A stretch of 64,000 bases of DNA from Microbacterium oleivorans. Lineage in GTDB: Bacteria; Actinomycetota; Actinomycetes; Actinomycetales; Microbacteriaceae. A model generated the notes under the pieces. It searched no databases, had not been told where the DNA came from, and saw only the letters and a list, made by a program, of their open reading frames with translations. Below, in pieces: positions 42,894-51,367 of this stretch. The stretch is taken from positions 2,480,001 through 2,544,000 of the forward strand of contig NZ_CP058316.1 of the NCBI RefSeq assembly GCF_013389665.1, written 5' to 3'. The translations under genes were made by a program, and so were the position numbers. The first letter of the stretch is position 1, and the number at the start of each line of letters is the position of its first letter.

Positions 42894-43637
42894 GATGATC
42901 GGCGCGACGACCCCCTGGGCGAGCGCGTCGTGCGCGAGCTCCGCGCCGAGGGCGTCGAGGTCGGCGTGCGCGTCGATCCGGGCGCACCCACGGGTCTCAT
43001 GCTGAAAGAGCGACCGACGGCGGCGACGACGGCCGTCCATTACTACCGTGCCGGCTCGGCGGGCTCCCGTCTGGCGGCGGGAGACATCCCCGCGGGCCGC
43101 ATCGAGGAAGCGGCGCTCCTGCACGTGACCGGGATCACGCCGCTGCTGTCGTCGACCGCCGCCGACACCGTGCGCGAGGCGGTGGCGCGTGCTCGCGCAG
43201 CGGGTGTGCCCGTGAGCTTCGACGTCAACTACCGTTCGGCGCTGGCCGCATCCGTCGTCGCGGCGCCGCTGCTGCGCGAGATCGCCGAGAGCGCCGACAT
43301 CGTCTTCGGCGGGACGGCCGAACTCGAACTGATCTCGGGAACGGATGCCGACACCGCCGCGGTGGCGCTGCGCGCCGCTGGGGTCGCCGAGGTCGTCATC
43401 AAGCGCGGGGCCGACGGCGCCACCGCGCACGTCGGCAGCGAGGTCGTCGATACTCCCGGCTTCGCGATCGACCCGGTCGACACCGCCGGCGCGGAGGGCT
43501 CGGTCGTCGAGGCGCTGCGCCGCGGCAACACGTGCGGCGCCATCGCCTGTCTCGGCCCCGGCGACTGGGAGGCCTCGCCGACCCACGCGGACCTCGACCG
43601 TTTCCACGCGGTCGGCGCGGATCCCGTCCGGCGCTGA
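42894..43637 (+). pseudogene. PfkB sugar kinase remnant (KdgK-like), 5' and active site deleted
   Basis: The frame reads DDPLGERVVRELRAEGVEVG, VHYYRAGSAGSRL, HVTGITPLL, VSFDVNYRS and ADIVFGGTAELELISG, closely paralleling the intact KDG kinase at 16637-17569. The N-terminal sugar-binding half is missing, and the catalytic GAGDAF segment is replaced by DTAGAEGSVVEALRRGN, an internal deletion that removes the catalytic Asp and following helix. The end CLGPGDWEASPTHADLDRF is preserved. It cannot be active. Confidence 0.82.
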
Positions 43638-43787
43638 GCGAGCCGGCCCCGGGCGGCGGACACGAGGAGCATGACGATCTCGGCGCCGTGCGCCAGAATC
43701 GCCGTGGCGGCGAGTGCCCCACCGGCCCGACCCGCTCGATGACGAGAGGACCCACATGCTCTACGGACCCACGACGACGGCGGCCTG
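43638..43787. other. Decayed intergenic stretch with an 11-codon open frame
   Basis: No gene is recognised. A mini-ORF, MLYGPTTTAA, at 43756-43788 has GAGAGGA upstream, and its TGA overlaps the cutC ATG (TGATG), so it may be the fused start and end of a deleted gene that now couples translation to cutC. The minus strand also carries a short hydrophobic frame (ALAATAILAHGAEIVMLLVSAARG) without start. Confidence 0.4.
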
Positions 43788-44507
43788 ATGGTCGCGTTCG
43801 AGCTGGCGATCCAGGATGGCGCCGGCGTCGACGTCGCGGTGCGCACGGGTGCCGACCGCATCGAGCTGTGCTCGGCCCTCGCCCTCGGCGGACTGACCCC
43901 CTCGGCAGGCCTGATCGAGCGGGCGGTGGGGGCCGGTGTGCCGGTGCACGTGCTGATCCGCCCGCGCGCCGGTGACTTCGACTTCGACGCCGACGGCAGG
44001 CGGATGATCGTGCGCGACGTGCGATGGGCGTGCGACGCCGGGGCCGCGGGCGTCGTCGTCGGCGGTACCCGCGGCGGCCGGATCGATGCCGACCTGGTTC
44101 GCGCGGTGGTGGCCGAGGCGGAGGACAGGGAGGTGACCTTCCACCGTGCGCTGGATGTGGTGGCGGATCCGAGCGGCGCGTTGATCGAGCTCGCGCAGCT
44201 CGGCGTTCGGCGTGTGCTCACGTCGGGCGGCGCCGACCGCGCCGCCGACGGCCGCGCCGGGCTGACCCGACTCGTGCGTGCCGCCGCGGGCGCGATCGAG
44301 GTGATGGCCGGCGGCGGGGTGACCCGCGCGAACGTCGCGAGCGTGATGGCCACGGGTGTCGATGCGATCCACGCCTCGGCGAAGGCGCTCCGCGCGGGTG
44401 CCGGACTCGCCCTCGGGTCGGCAGGCGACGCCGCTCGAGAGGTGACCGACGAGGACGAGGCGGCGACCCTGCGACGCCTGGTCGGGAGGGCGGGCGCCCG
44501 TCCGTGA
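43788..44507 (+). CDS. cutC: Copper homeostasis protein CutC
   Basis: A 239-residue TIM-barrel protein of the CutC family. Motifs are GADRIELCSALALGGLTPSAGLI, VHVLIRPRAGDF, AGVVVGG, REVTFHRALDV, GVRRVLTSGG and IEVMAGGGV. The family was named for copper tolerance in E. coli, but the biochemical role is unsettled; many members sit with sugar-catabolic genes, and here the neighbours are a degenerate kinase and LacI. The start ATG at 43788 overlaps a mini-ORF stop. Its own TGA overlaps an ATG at 44507. Confidence 0.92.
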   Translation: MVAFELAIQDGAGVDVAVRTGADRIELCSALALGGLTPSAGLIERAVGAGVPVHVLIRPRAGDFDFDADGRRMIVRDVRWACDAGAAGVVVGGTRGGRIDADLVRAVVAEAEDREVTFHRALDVVADPSGALIELAQLGVRRVLTSGGADRAADGRAGLTRLVRAAAGAIEVMAGGGVTRANVASVMATGVDAIHASAKALRAGAGLALGSAGDAAREVTDEDEAATLRRLVGRAGARP

Positions 44508-44551
44508 TGCTGACGGGCCGGACCCTCGGCCGCGCCTGCGAGGATGTCGGG

Positions 44552-45361
44552 ATGACACCTGGACGCACGCTTCTGGTCGGATCGGGCAAGGTCGGCACGC
44601 GCCTCGGCGAGCGGCTCGTCGCCGCCGGGGGCGAGGTCGTCGCGATCCGACGCACCGCCGCCGGCATCCGTCCCACGTTCACCCCCCTCGTCGCCGATCT
44701 GGCGGCACCGCTCGACACGCCGCTGCCCGCCGTCGACGCCATGGTCGTGACGCTGCCCCCCGGCGACGATCCGCGCTTCTACCGCGACGTCCTGGCCCGT
44801 CTCGCCGATGCCCTGCCCGCCGCGCCGGCGCGCGCCGTGTTCGTCTCGTCGACCCGCGTGTTCGAGGGATGGGATGTCGGCCGCCCCCTCGACGAGGACG
44901 ACGAGCCCCGACCCGACAGCGAGCGCGGCGAGCAGCTGGTCGACGGCGAGCGGGCGGCGGTGGAGCTGTTCGACGCCGTCGTGGTCCGCCCCGCCGGCAT
45001 CTACGGTCCCGGGCGCGAGCGGCTGATCCGGCAGGTGCTGGCGGGCGAGGCGGTGGACTACGACCGACGCACCAACCGGATCCACGAGGTCGATCTCGTG
45101 CGCGCGATCGAGCTGCTGCTCTCGGCCGACGAGCCGCCGGCGCTGCTCCACGGCGTCGACCGTCGTCCGGCCACCCTCGGCGAGGTGGTCGCCTTCATCG
45201 CCGACCGGCTCGGCGTGGATGCCCCGCCGCGCGCGGAGCCGCGACCCGGCGCCGACCGCGGCAAGGTCCTCGACGGGTCTCGGTTGGCGGCGCTCGTCGG
45301 CGAGCTGGAGTTCCCGACCTTCGCCGAGGGCTACGGACGCATGATCGCCGATCGGCCCTGA
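44552..45361 (+). CDS. NAD(P)-binding epimerase/dehydratase-like protein (extended SDR)
   Basis: A 269-residue extended SDR protein. The Rossmann motif TLLVGSGKVGTRLG begins at residue 6; AVFVSSTRVFEGWDVGRPLDEDDEP and VVRPAGIYGPGRERLIRQVLAG correspond to the catalytic-serine strand and the YGPGR segment of nucleotide-sugar epimerase relatives. The usual YxxxK is not evident, so the enzymatic role is doubtful. ATG 44552 is taken as start because the fold begins there; ATG 44507 would overlap the cutC stop (TGATG) and add 15 residues. Confidence 0.8.
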   Translation: MTPGRTLLVGSGKVGTRLGERLVAAGGEVVAIRRTAAGIRPTFTPLVADLAAPLDTPLPAVDAMVVTLPPGDDPRFYRDVLARLADALPAAPARAVFVSSTRVFEGWDVGRPLDEDDEPRPDSERGEQLVDGERAAVELFDAVVVRPAGIYGPGRERLIRQVLAGEAVDYDRRTNRIHEVDLVRAIELLLSADEPPALLHGVDRRPATLGEVVAFIADRLGVDAPPRAEPRPGADRGKVLDGSRLAALVGELEFPTFAEGYGRMIADRP

Positions 45362-45392
45362 GTCGCGGCGGCTTCCGCCGGCCCGACAGAGG

Positions 45393-46016
45393 CTAGTCGG
45401 GCCAGGGGTGCGAACCCGGGGGAGCGGGTTCGAGCAGGCGGGTGAGGAGCAGCCGCATCGCCGCGACCGGATCGGTGTCGTCGGTGAGCCAGCGGATCTG
45501 GATGCCCTCCCAGCCGCTCACGACCAGGTCGGCGAGGGCGCGCGGGTCGTCGCCGGCGCGCAGGCGGCCGCGGTCGCGGTCGGCGGCGATCGCGTCGGTG
45601 TAGGTGGCGGTGACGGCGCGGTAGCGCTCCAGCAGCCAGGCGTGTGCTTCGTGATCGGGGTGGGTCGCCTCGGCCGAGACGATCGAGAACATGCGGACGA
45701 GTTCGCGCCGGCCGAGATTGCGCTCGACGATCGCGAGCACGCTCGCGATGAAGCCGTCCCGCTCCGAGCGCGCCGAGAAGTCTGTGTCGGCGGCATCCTC
45801 CTGCTCGAGCACGGCAGCCAGCAGCGAGGCCTTCGTGGGGAAGTGGTGCATGACCGTCGTCAGTCCCAGATCGAGCTGCTTCGCGATCTGACGCAGCGAT
45901 CCGCCGCGGTACCCGTGCGTGCCGAAGACGAGCGTCGCCGATGCGATGATCTCGGCCCGCCGCGCGGCGCTCTTGGCGTAGGGGCCGCGGCTGTGGCCCT
46001 CGGCGTCGGATGTCAT
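45393..46016 (-). CDS. TetR-family transcriptional regulator
   Basis: A 207-residue repressor. The N-terminal HTH (about 12-60: RRAEIIASATLVFGTHGYRGGSLRQIAKQLDLGLTTVMHHFPTKASLLAAVLE) is canonical; the C-terminal ligand-binding helical domain is complete. It is divergent from the GH42 beta-galactosidase with a palindrome between, so it probably represses that gene and itself, released by a galactoside or derived sugar. The start ATG at 46016 lies 6 nt after the -10 (minus-strand TACGCT, 46023-46028); a longer frame through ATG 46034 would include that -10 and is rejected. Confidence 0.9.
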   Translation of the reverse strand: MTSDAEGHSRGPYAKSAARRAEIIASATLVFGTHGYRGGSLRQIAKQLDLGLTTVMHHFPTKASLLAAVLEQEDAADTDFSARSERDGFIASVLAIVERNLGRRELVRMFSIVSAEATHPDHEAHAWLLERYRAVTATYTDAIAADRDRGRLRAGDDPRALADLVVSGWEGIQIRWLTDDTDPVAAMRLLLTRLLEPAPPGSHPWPD

Positions 46017-46022
46017 GCCCCG

Positions 46023-46071
46023 AGCGTAGGCCACACTAAACCGTGCATCTGCACGTTTTTCGGTCTACGCT
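46023..46071. promoter_or_regulatory. Symmetric leaderless divergent promoters with a TetR operator
   Basis: TACGCT occurs on the minus strand at 46023-46028 and on the plus strand at 46066-46071, each 6 nt from its ATG. Centred between them, 46038-46059 is an imperfect palindrome with core CGTGCA-TC-TGCACG and A/T flanks, covering both -35 regions. One dimer site can therefore repress both genes. Confidence 0.75.
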
Positions 46072-46077
46072 GGTCGC

Positions 46078-48144
46078 ATGGCAACGGACGACACGACGTA
46101 TCGCTGGGTGAAGGACGGATCACTGGGAGCGGGTCGGATGCGCTACGGCGCCGACTACAACCCCGAGCAGTGGCCGCGCGAGGTCTGGGACGAGGACGTC
46201 CGGCTCATGCGCGAGGCGGGCGTGAACATCGTCTCGCTGGGCATCTTCTCGTGGGCGCTGCTCGAGCCGCGCCCGGGCGAGTGGGACTTCGGCTGGCTCG
46301 ACGAGATCATGGGTCTGCTGCACGAGAACGGCATCGACGTCGACCTCGCCACGGCCACGGCCTCGCCGCCGCCGTGGTTGGCCAAGCGCCACCCCGAGAT
46401 CCTGCCGCAGACGATCGACGGCACCACCCTCTGGCCGGGCGCCCGCCAGCACTGGCGGCCCACCTCGCCCATCTTCCGCGAGCACGCCCTGCGGCTGACG
46501 CGCGCGCTCGCCGAGCGGTACGCCGACCACCCCGCACTCGTCGCGTGGCACATCTCCAATGAGCTCGGATGCCACAATCTCTACGACTTCTCCGACGACG
46601 CCGCGCGGGCCTTCCGGCTCTGGCTGCAGGAGCACTACCCGACCCTCGACGCGCTGAACGAGGCCTGGGGAACGGCGTTCTGGTCGCAGCACTACGGGGA
46701 GTGGGACGAGATCCTGCCGCCGCGCACCGCGCCCACGCAGCGCAACCCCGGCCAGCAGCTCGACTTCGAGCGGTTCTCCTCGGATGCCGTGCGCGACCAC
46801 CTGCGCGCCGAGAACGCCGTCCTCGCCGAGGTGACCCCCGGCGTGCCCCGCACGACGAACTTCATGGTCGCCCAGAACGTCCGCGACATCGACTACGCGT
46901 CGTGGGTCGACGACGTCGACTTCGTCTCGAACGACCATTACCTGCGCCCGGGTGAGATCGGCCGCGACGACCTGTCGTTCTGGGCGAACCTGACCGGCAA
47001 CCTCGCGGGCGGACGGCCGTGGTTCCTGATGGAGCATGCGACGAGCGCCGTGAACTGGCGCGCCGTCAACCCGCCCAAGCGCCCGGGCGAGCTCGTCCGT
47101 GATGCGCTGACGCACGTCGGGCACGGTGCGGACGCGGTCTGCTACTTCCAATGGCGCCAGTCGCGCGCCGGCGGCGAGCGCTACCACTCCGGCATGGTGC
47201 CGCACGCGGGCGCCGACAGTCGGGTGTTCCGCGACGTGGTCGATCTGGGCGCCCAGCTCCAGGCGCTCGCGACGGTGACGGGGAGTCGCCGCGAGAAGGC
47301 GCGCGTCGCGCTCGTGTTCGACTACGAGTCGTGGTGGGTGAGCGGGCGCGACTCGCACCCCTCCGAGCGTCCGGCCTACGACGACGAGACACTGCAGTGG
47401 TATCGCGCCCTCCTCGACCTCGGCGTCCGTGTCGACGTCGTTCCGGTCGCGGCCGATCTCGGCGCGTACGAGGTCGTGCTGGCTCCCATGCTCCATGTCG
47501 TCCCGGCGTCGACGCGCGACCGCCTCGTCGCGTTCGTCGCGGCGGGAGGCCACCTCGTCACGACGTACTTCTCGGGCGTCGTCGACGAGCACGACCGGGT
47601 GTGGCTCGGCGGCTATCCGGGTGCCCTCCGCGACCTGCTCGGCGTCACGGTGGAGGAGTTCGTGCCGCTGCTCCCGGGGGAGACGGGCGCCCTGTCGTCG
47701 GGCGCCGTGGTGCGCGACTGGAGCGAGCGGATCTCGCGTGTCGAGCCGGATGTCGAGGTCGTCGCGGCCTACCGCGGGGGCGACCTCGACGGTGCGCCCG
47801 CGATCACGCGACGCCGCGTCGGCGTCAACGGCGGCAGTGCGACGTACGTGTCGGCGTCGATCGGGCGCGAGGGCGCCGGGGACGTGTTGCGCGGGCTCGC
47901 GGGCGACATCCGTGCGCTCGCCGCCGACGCGCTCGCCGTCGGGGGCGACCTCGACGTCATCGTGCGCGCGGACGCCGATGCCCGGTACGTCTTCCTCGCC
48001 AACCGGACGGACGACGAGGTGACCGTCTCGGCGGCTGGGGATCTGCTCGCCGGACCCGCCGCGCGCGGTTCGTCGGACACGCTCACGATCGCGCCGCGCG
48101 GCGTCGCGGTGATCGCTCAGGCATCGGCGGCCGGTTCGGCGTGA
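46078..48144 (+). CDS. Beta-galactosidase, GH42 family
   Basis: A 688-residue cytoplasmic retaining glycosidase releasing galactose from beta-galactosides. The TIM-barrel A domain (about 20-390) has YGADYNPEQWP at the start, acid/base Glu162 in WHISNELG and nucleophile Glu319 in WFLMEHATS. The trimerisation domain (about 400-600, VALVFDYESWWV) and small C-terminal beta domain follow. There is no signal peptide. The start ATG at 46078 is leaderless. Regulated by the divergent TetR protein (inference). Confidence 0.95.
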   Translation: MATDDTTYRWVKDGSLGAGRMRYGADYNPEQWPREVWDEDVRLMREAGVNIVSLGIFSWALLEPRPGEWDFGWLDEIMGLLHENGIDVDLATATASPPPWLAKRHPEILPQTIDGTTLWPGARQHWRPTSPIFREHALRLTRALAERYADHPALVAWHISNELGCHNLYDFSDDAARAFRLWLQEHYPTLDALNEAWGTAFWSQHYGEWDEILPPRTAPTQRNPGQQLDFERFSSDAVRDHLRAENAVLAEVTPGVPRTTNFMVAQNVRDIDYASWVDDVDFVSNDHYLRPGEIGRDDLSFWANLTGNLAGGRPWFLMEHATSAVNWRAVNPPKRPGELVRDALTHVGHGADAVCYFQWRQSRAGGERYHSGMVPHAGADSRVFRDVVDLGAQLQALATVTGSRREKARVALVFDYESWWVSGRDSHPSERPAYDDETLQWYRALLDLGVRVDVVPVAADLGAYEVVLAPMLHVVPASTRDRLVAFVAAGGHLVTTYFSGVVDEHDRVWLGGYPGALRDLLGVTVEEFVPLLPGETGALSSGAVVRDWSERISRVEPDVEVVAAYRGGDLDGAPAITRRRVGVNGGSATYVSASIGREGAGDVLRGLAGDIRALAADALAVGGDLDVIVRADADARYVFLANRTDDEVTVSAAGDLLAGPAARGSSDTLTIAPRGVAVIAQASAAGSA

Positions 48145-48199
48145 GCGCCGCGGGAGCGACCGCCCAGAGGGCTGTCGCTCCCGCATCCGCACCGTCACA

Positions 48200-48915
48200 A
48201 TGGTGCGCATGACCGTCGTCGACCGTGTCGTGGCGTGGCTCCTCGACTCCGACCCGTCGCTGCGCTGGCAGGTCGAGCGGGATCTCGCGGATGCCGCGCC
48301 CGCGGTGTGGCAGGCCACACGGCGGCGCGTCGCGACCGAGGGGAACGGCGCCCGGCTGCTCGCGCATCAGGGCGAGGACGGTCAGTCAATGGGACGTGGT
48401 TCCCCGGGCATCAGCGCGCGGACGGCGGCTGGAACTGCGAGGCCGAAGAGGGACGCTCGACGCGCGGCTCGTTCCACTCGACCCTCAATGCGCTGCAGGG
48501 CATGCTCGCATGGGAGCGGACCACCGGCGAGCCGGTGCTGCGCGACAGCCGGCACCGCGGCGAGGAGTACCTGCTGTCGCGGCGGCTCGCATTCCGGGCG
48601 TCGACGGGGGAGCCGGTGGGCGATTTCGTCACGGACTTCGTCTACCCCGACCGTCATCGTTACAGCGCGCTCGCCGCGCTCGACCACTTCCGGGCGGCGT
48701 CGCTGCACGACGGCACGCCCCCGGACCCGCGACTGGCCGACGCGGTGGCGATGGTGCGCCAGGCCCGTGATGCGGACGGCACCTGGCATCAGGGCGCACC
48801 GCTCGCCGGCCGCGTCTGGTTCGAGATCGACGTCGCCCAGGGCGAGCCGTCGCCGTGGCTGACCTTCCGCGCCCGGCGGGTGCTGCGGTGGTGGGACGCG
48901 GCCCGGGAGGGCTGA
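48200..48915 (+). pseudogene. Terpenoid-cyclase-toroid-like protein, internally deleted and frameshifted
   Basis: The 5' part encodes WLLDSDPSLRWQVERDLADA and RVATEGNGARLLAHQGEDGQ, the usual start of a squalene/prenyltransferase-like toroid protein of about 300 or more residues. At about 48388 the frame shifts and the sequence jumps to NGTWFPGHQRADGGWNCEAEEG, FHSTLNALQGMLAWERTTGEP and GDFVTDFVYPDRHRY, the 3' part. A middle segment appears missing, so the reading frame is broken at the junction. The product is non-functional unless frameshifting occurs. CACAAT 7 nt before ATG 48209 could be the old promoter. Confidence 0.75.
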
Positions 48916-48934
48916 CCGCGCGGGTGGGACGGGC

Positions 48935-50215
48935 TCAGCCCCACCCGCCCAGGTAGGCGGCGAGATCCGGCTCGTCGGTGACGGGGAGGATGGCCGTCGT
49001 CGGCACCGACGCCGTCGCGAAGAGGTCCGACCGTCGCCAGCGCTCGGCCCGGGCCCGAGCCCGCGTCGAGGCGACCCGCACGAGGGGATCGCCGGCGGGC
49101 GTGGTGAGGGTGATCTCGCCCAGCCGTTCGCGTTCCAGACGTGCGACCGCCGACGAGAGGACGTCGGTGTCGGCCGCCACACGGATCGGTCGCAGCAGCT
49201 CGACGACGACCCGCACGCGATCGAACGCGGCACCGGCGTCCTCGTCGTCCGGGCCGGGCTGCACGCCCGCCCGCACCGCCGATGCGCCCAGCGCGGCGAT
49301 CGTGCTGTCGACCGCGAGGAACCGCTGTCCCGCGCTGGTGCCCGCCGGGGGGACGATCGCGATGTCGGCATGCGCGGGTCGCACACCCCGCGGGGCGGAG
49401 CCGGACACCGGGATGAGGTCGCTCAGCCGGAGCGTCTCGGCGTTGCGCCGCGCGACGGCACCCTCGTCGCGTCCCGCGGCGTCGGGTCCGTCGTGCCAGG
49501 CGACGGCGTCCGGCACGTGGGCGAGCAGCGCGCCGCGCAGCCAGGCTCGGTACGTCCACTCCCAATCCTCGCCGCCGTACGTCGTGAACGACTCGTCGAA
49601 GCCGCCCGTCGCGTCGAACATCTCGCGCGAGCAGGCGATCACCGCGCCGATCACGTGGCGGTAGCTGCGATCGCCGGCGTGGAGCAGATTCTCGCTGCGC
49701 CGGTACTCCTCGGCGAGCCAGGACGGTTCGGGCAGCGCCCGCTGCGCGGCGTCGACGGCGAGCCGGTCCGCCGCCACCCCGGCGAGGTGGGCGTGGCGGC
49801 GCCGACCGACGGTGACGCAGTCGGGCGCGAGGGCGGGCAGACGGGACAGCTCGCGGACGAAGGCGGGCTCGGGTGTCGTGTCGGCATCGAGGAAGATCAG
49901 CACGTCGCCGTGCGCCGCCGCGGCGCCGAGGTTGCGCACCGCGGCGAGACGGAACCCGCGGTCGTCGTGCCGGACCAGTTCGACGTCGCCGGGCACGGCC
50001 GGGGGCTCGGGCGACCCGTCGTCCGCCACGATGATCTGCAGCCGGTCCGCGGGGTGGTCCTGCAGCCGGAGCGCGGCGAGGGTGAGGGCGAGCTGCGCGG
50101 GCTGACGGTAGTGGGCGACGATCACCGAGACCGCGGGGGCCTCATCGGGCCAGCGGCCGTCGAGGAGGTCCCACCGGTTGCCGGGCAGCGCCACGCCCTG
50201 TCGGCGCCGGGTCAT
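48935..50215 (-). CDS. Glycosyltransferase family 2 with galactosyltransferase-like C-terminus
   Basis: A 426-residue GT-A enzyme. VSVIVAHYRQPAQLALTLAAL and IIVADDGSPEPP form the nucleotide-sugar site, LIFLDADTTP holds the DxD metal motif, and GGFDESFTTYGGEDWEWTYRAWLRG is the Glyco_transf_7C (galactosyltransferase-type) signature near residues 215-239. About 170 extra C-terminal residues are of unknown function. It has no membrane span. ATG 50215 overlaps the stop of the adjacent glycosyltransferase (ATGA), so these two form an operon divergent from the next four. Confidence 0.9.
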   Translation of the reverse strand: MTRRRQGVALPGNRWDLLDGRWPDEAPAVSVIVAHYRQPAQLALTLAALRLQDHPADRLQIIVADDGSPEPPAVPGDVELVRHDDRGFRLAAVRNLGAAAAHGDVLIFLDADTTPEPAFVRELSRLPALAPDCVTVGRRRHAHLAGVAADRLAVDAAQRALPEPSWLAEEYRRSENLLHAGDRSYRHVIGAVIACSREMFDATGGFDESFTTYGGEDWEWTYRAWLRGALLAHVPDAVAWHDGPDAAGRDEGAVARRNAETLRLSDLIPVSGSAPRGVRPAHADIAIVPPAGTSAGQRFLAVDSTIAALGASAVRAGVQPGPDDEDAGAAFDRVRVVVELLRPIRVAADTDVLSSAVARLERERLGEITLTTPAGDPLVRVASTRARARAERWRRSDLFATASVPTTAILPVTDEPDLAAYLGGWG

Positions 50216-51252
50216 CGCGGCATCCCGCGCCACCAGTGGAGGTAGGCCTCGGCGACAACGGCGAGGTCGGGCCGCAGCGGGTGACCTGGCGTCATGCGCG
50301 TGCCCGCGGGGTCCTCCCAGGCGGCGAGGAGGCGATCGGCCAGCTCGGGAGGGTCGAACAGGACCGACGTCCCGGGGCGGAGCCGGTCCATCTCGTCGCT
50401 GTAGCGCGAGCGGACGATGAGGGGGCGTCGGCCCGCTTCCATCCAGTCGAGCATCGATCGCGATGCCGAGACGTGCTCGTGCGCGGCCACGGGGATGCCG
50501 GGTTCCCGGAGGCGGTGGGCGAACACGTCGTCGTCGAGGAACCCGCTGATCTCGAACCGAGCCCCCAGATCGTCGGCCAGGCGCTCGAGGGCGGTGACGT
50601 CGCCGTCGTGGCCCGGCGACGCGGCGCCGAGCGCGCGCACGACGGCGGTGCCGACCGGTCGTCCGGCCGCGCGGAGGGAGGCCACGGCCGCCGCCGCGGC
50701 GCGCAGGGCCACCTCGTGCCCCTTCCCGGGGTACACGAATCCGGCTATCAGCACGACGAGATCGGTCGGAGCGGCCGGATCGTCGCCGTCGGGTGCTTCC
50801 GGCACGCGGGTGCCGAGGGGGATGACCGCGGGCTGCAGGGCGTCGCCGAGGTGCTCGGCGACGAGCAGCCGCTCGTGCTCGCTGTTGACGGCGACGGCCT
50901 CGGCGGCGCCGAAGAACCGGCGGTAGGCGGCGACGCGGCGGTCGTACTTCGTCCCGTCGGAGTCCTGGGGCAGGTCGTGCAGCGTCAGCGTCAGCCGGCA
51001 GAAGCGGGAGAGGGCCTCGACCGTGTCGGCCGCGTCCTCGAGACTCGAGCCCAGGAGCCGGTCGGTCGCGTGCAGGTGCACGCGCTCACCGGGCTCGATC
51101 GCGCCCCGAGCGGCCGCGAGCCCGGTCACGGTGACCACGCGCGTCCGCTCGTCCCGGCGCCGCGCGGCGGCGGCCACATCCGAGCCGTAGTCGGTCACCC
51201 CGTGGCCGCGGGGGCCCCAGACGAGGCAGAGGGGAGGGGCGGCGGCGGGCAT
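50212..51252 (-). CDS. Glycosyltransferase (GT-B, group 1-like)
   Basis: A 346-residue GT-B glycosyltransferase. N-terminal CLVWGPRGHGVTDYGSDV, then AVNSEHERLLVAEHLG, VVLIAGFVYPGKGHEVALRAA (the GKG segment), FEISGFLDDDVFAHRL, and the donor-site helix PVAAHEHVSASRSMLDWMEAGRRPLIV. It is most like group 1 enzymes. The start ATG at 51252; TAACGA on the minus strand 7 nt upstream suggests leaderless transcription. Acceptor and donor unknown; the context is a surface-glycan cluster. Confidence 0.85.
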   Translation of the reverse strand: MPAAAPPLCLVWGPRGHGVTDYGSDVAAAARRRDERTRVVTVTGLAAARGAIEPGERVHLHATDRLLGSSLEDAADTVEALSRFCRLTLTLHDLPQDSDGTKYDRRVAAYRRFFGAAEAVAVNSEHERLLVAEHLGDALQPAVIPLGTRVPEAPDGDDPAAPTDLVVLIAGFVYPGKGHEVALRAAAAAVASLRAAGRPVGTAVVRALGAASPGHDGDVTALERLADDLGARFEISGFLDDDVFAHRLREPGIPVAAHEHVSASRSMLDWMEAGRRPLIVRSRYSDEMDRLRPGTSVLFDPPELADRLLAAWEDPAGTRMTPGHPLRPDLAVVAEAYLHWWRGMPR

Positions 51253-51367
51253 CCGGTCATCGTTACCGCTCGCCTGTGCTTCGCGCAAGTGCGAGGCGGC
51301 GCCCCGGGCGCTCCGATAGCGTCCGAACCGGACCCCCCTCACCCCGGCGGTTCCAGCAAGGAGAACC

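Noticed and set aside
44507..44552. Longer start for the epimerase-like protein
   Set aside because: ATG 44507 overlaps the cutC stop and is possible, but the added 15 residues are not part of the Rossmann fold; it is kept as an alternative only.
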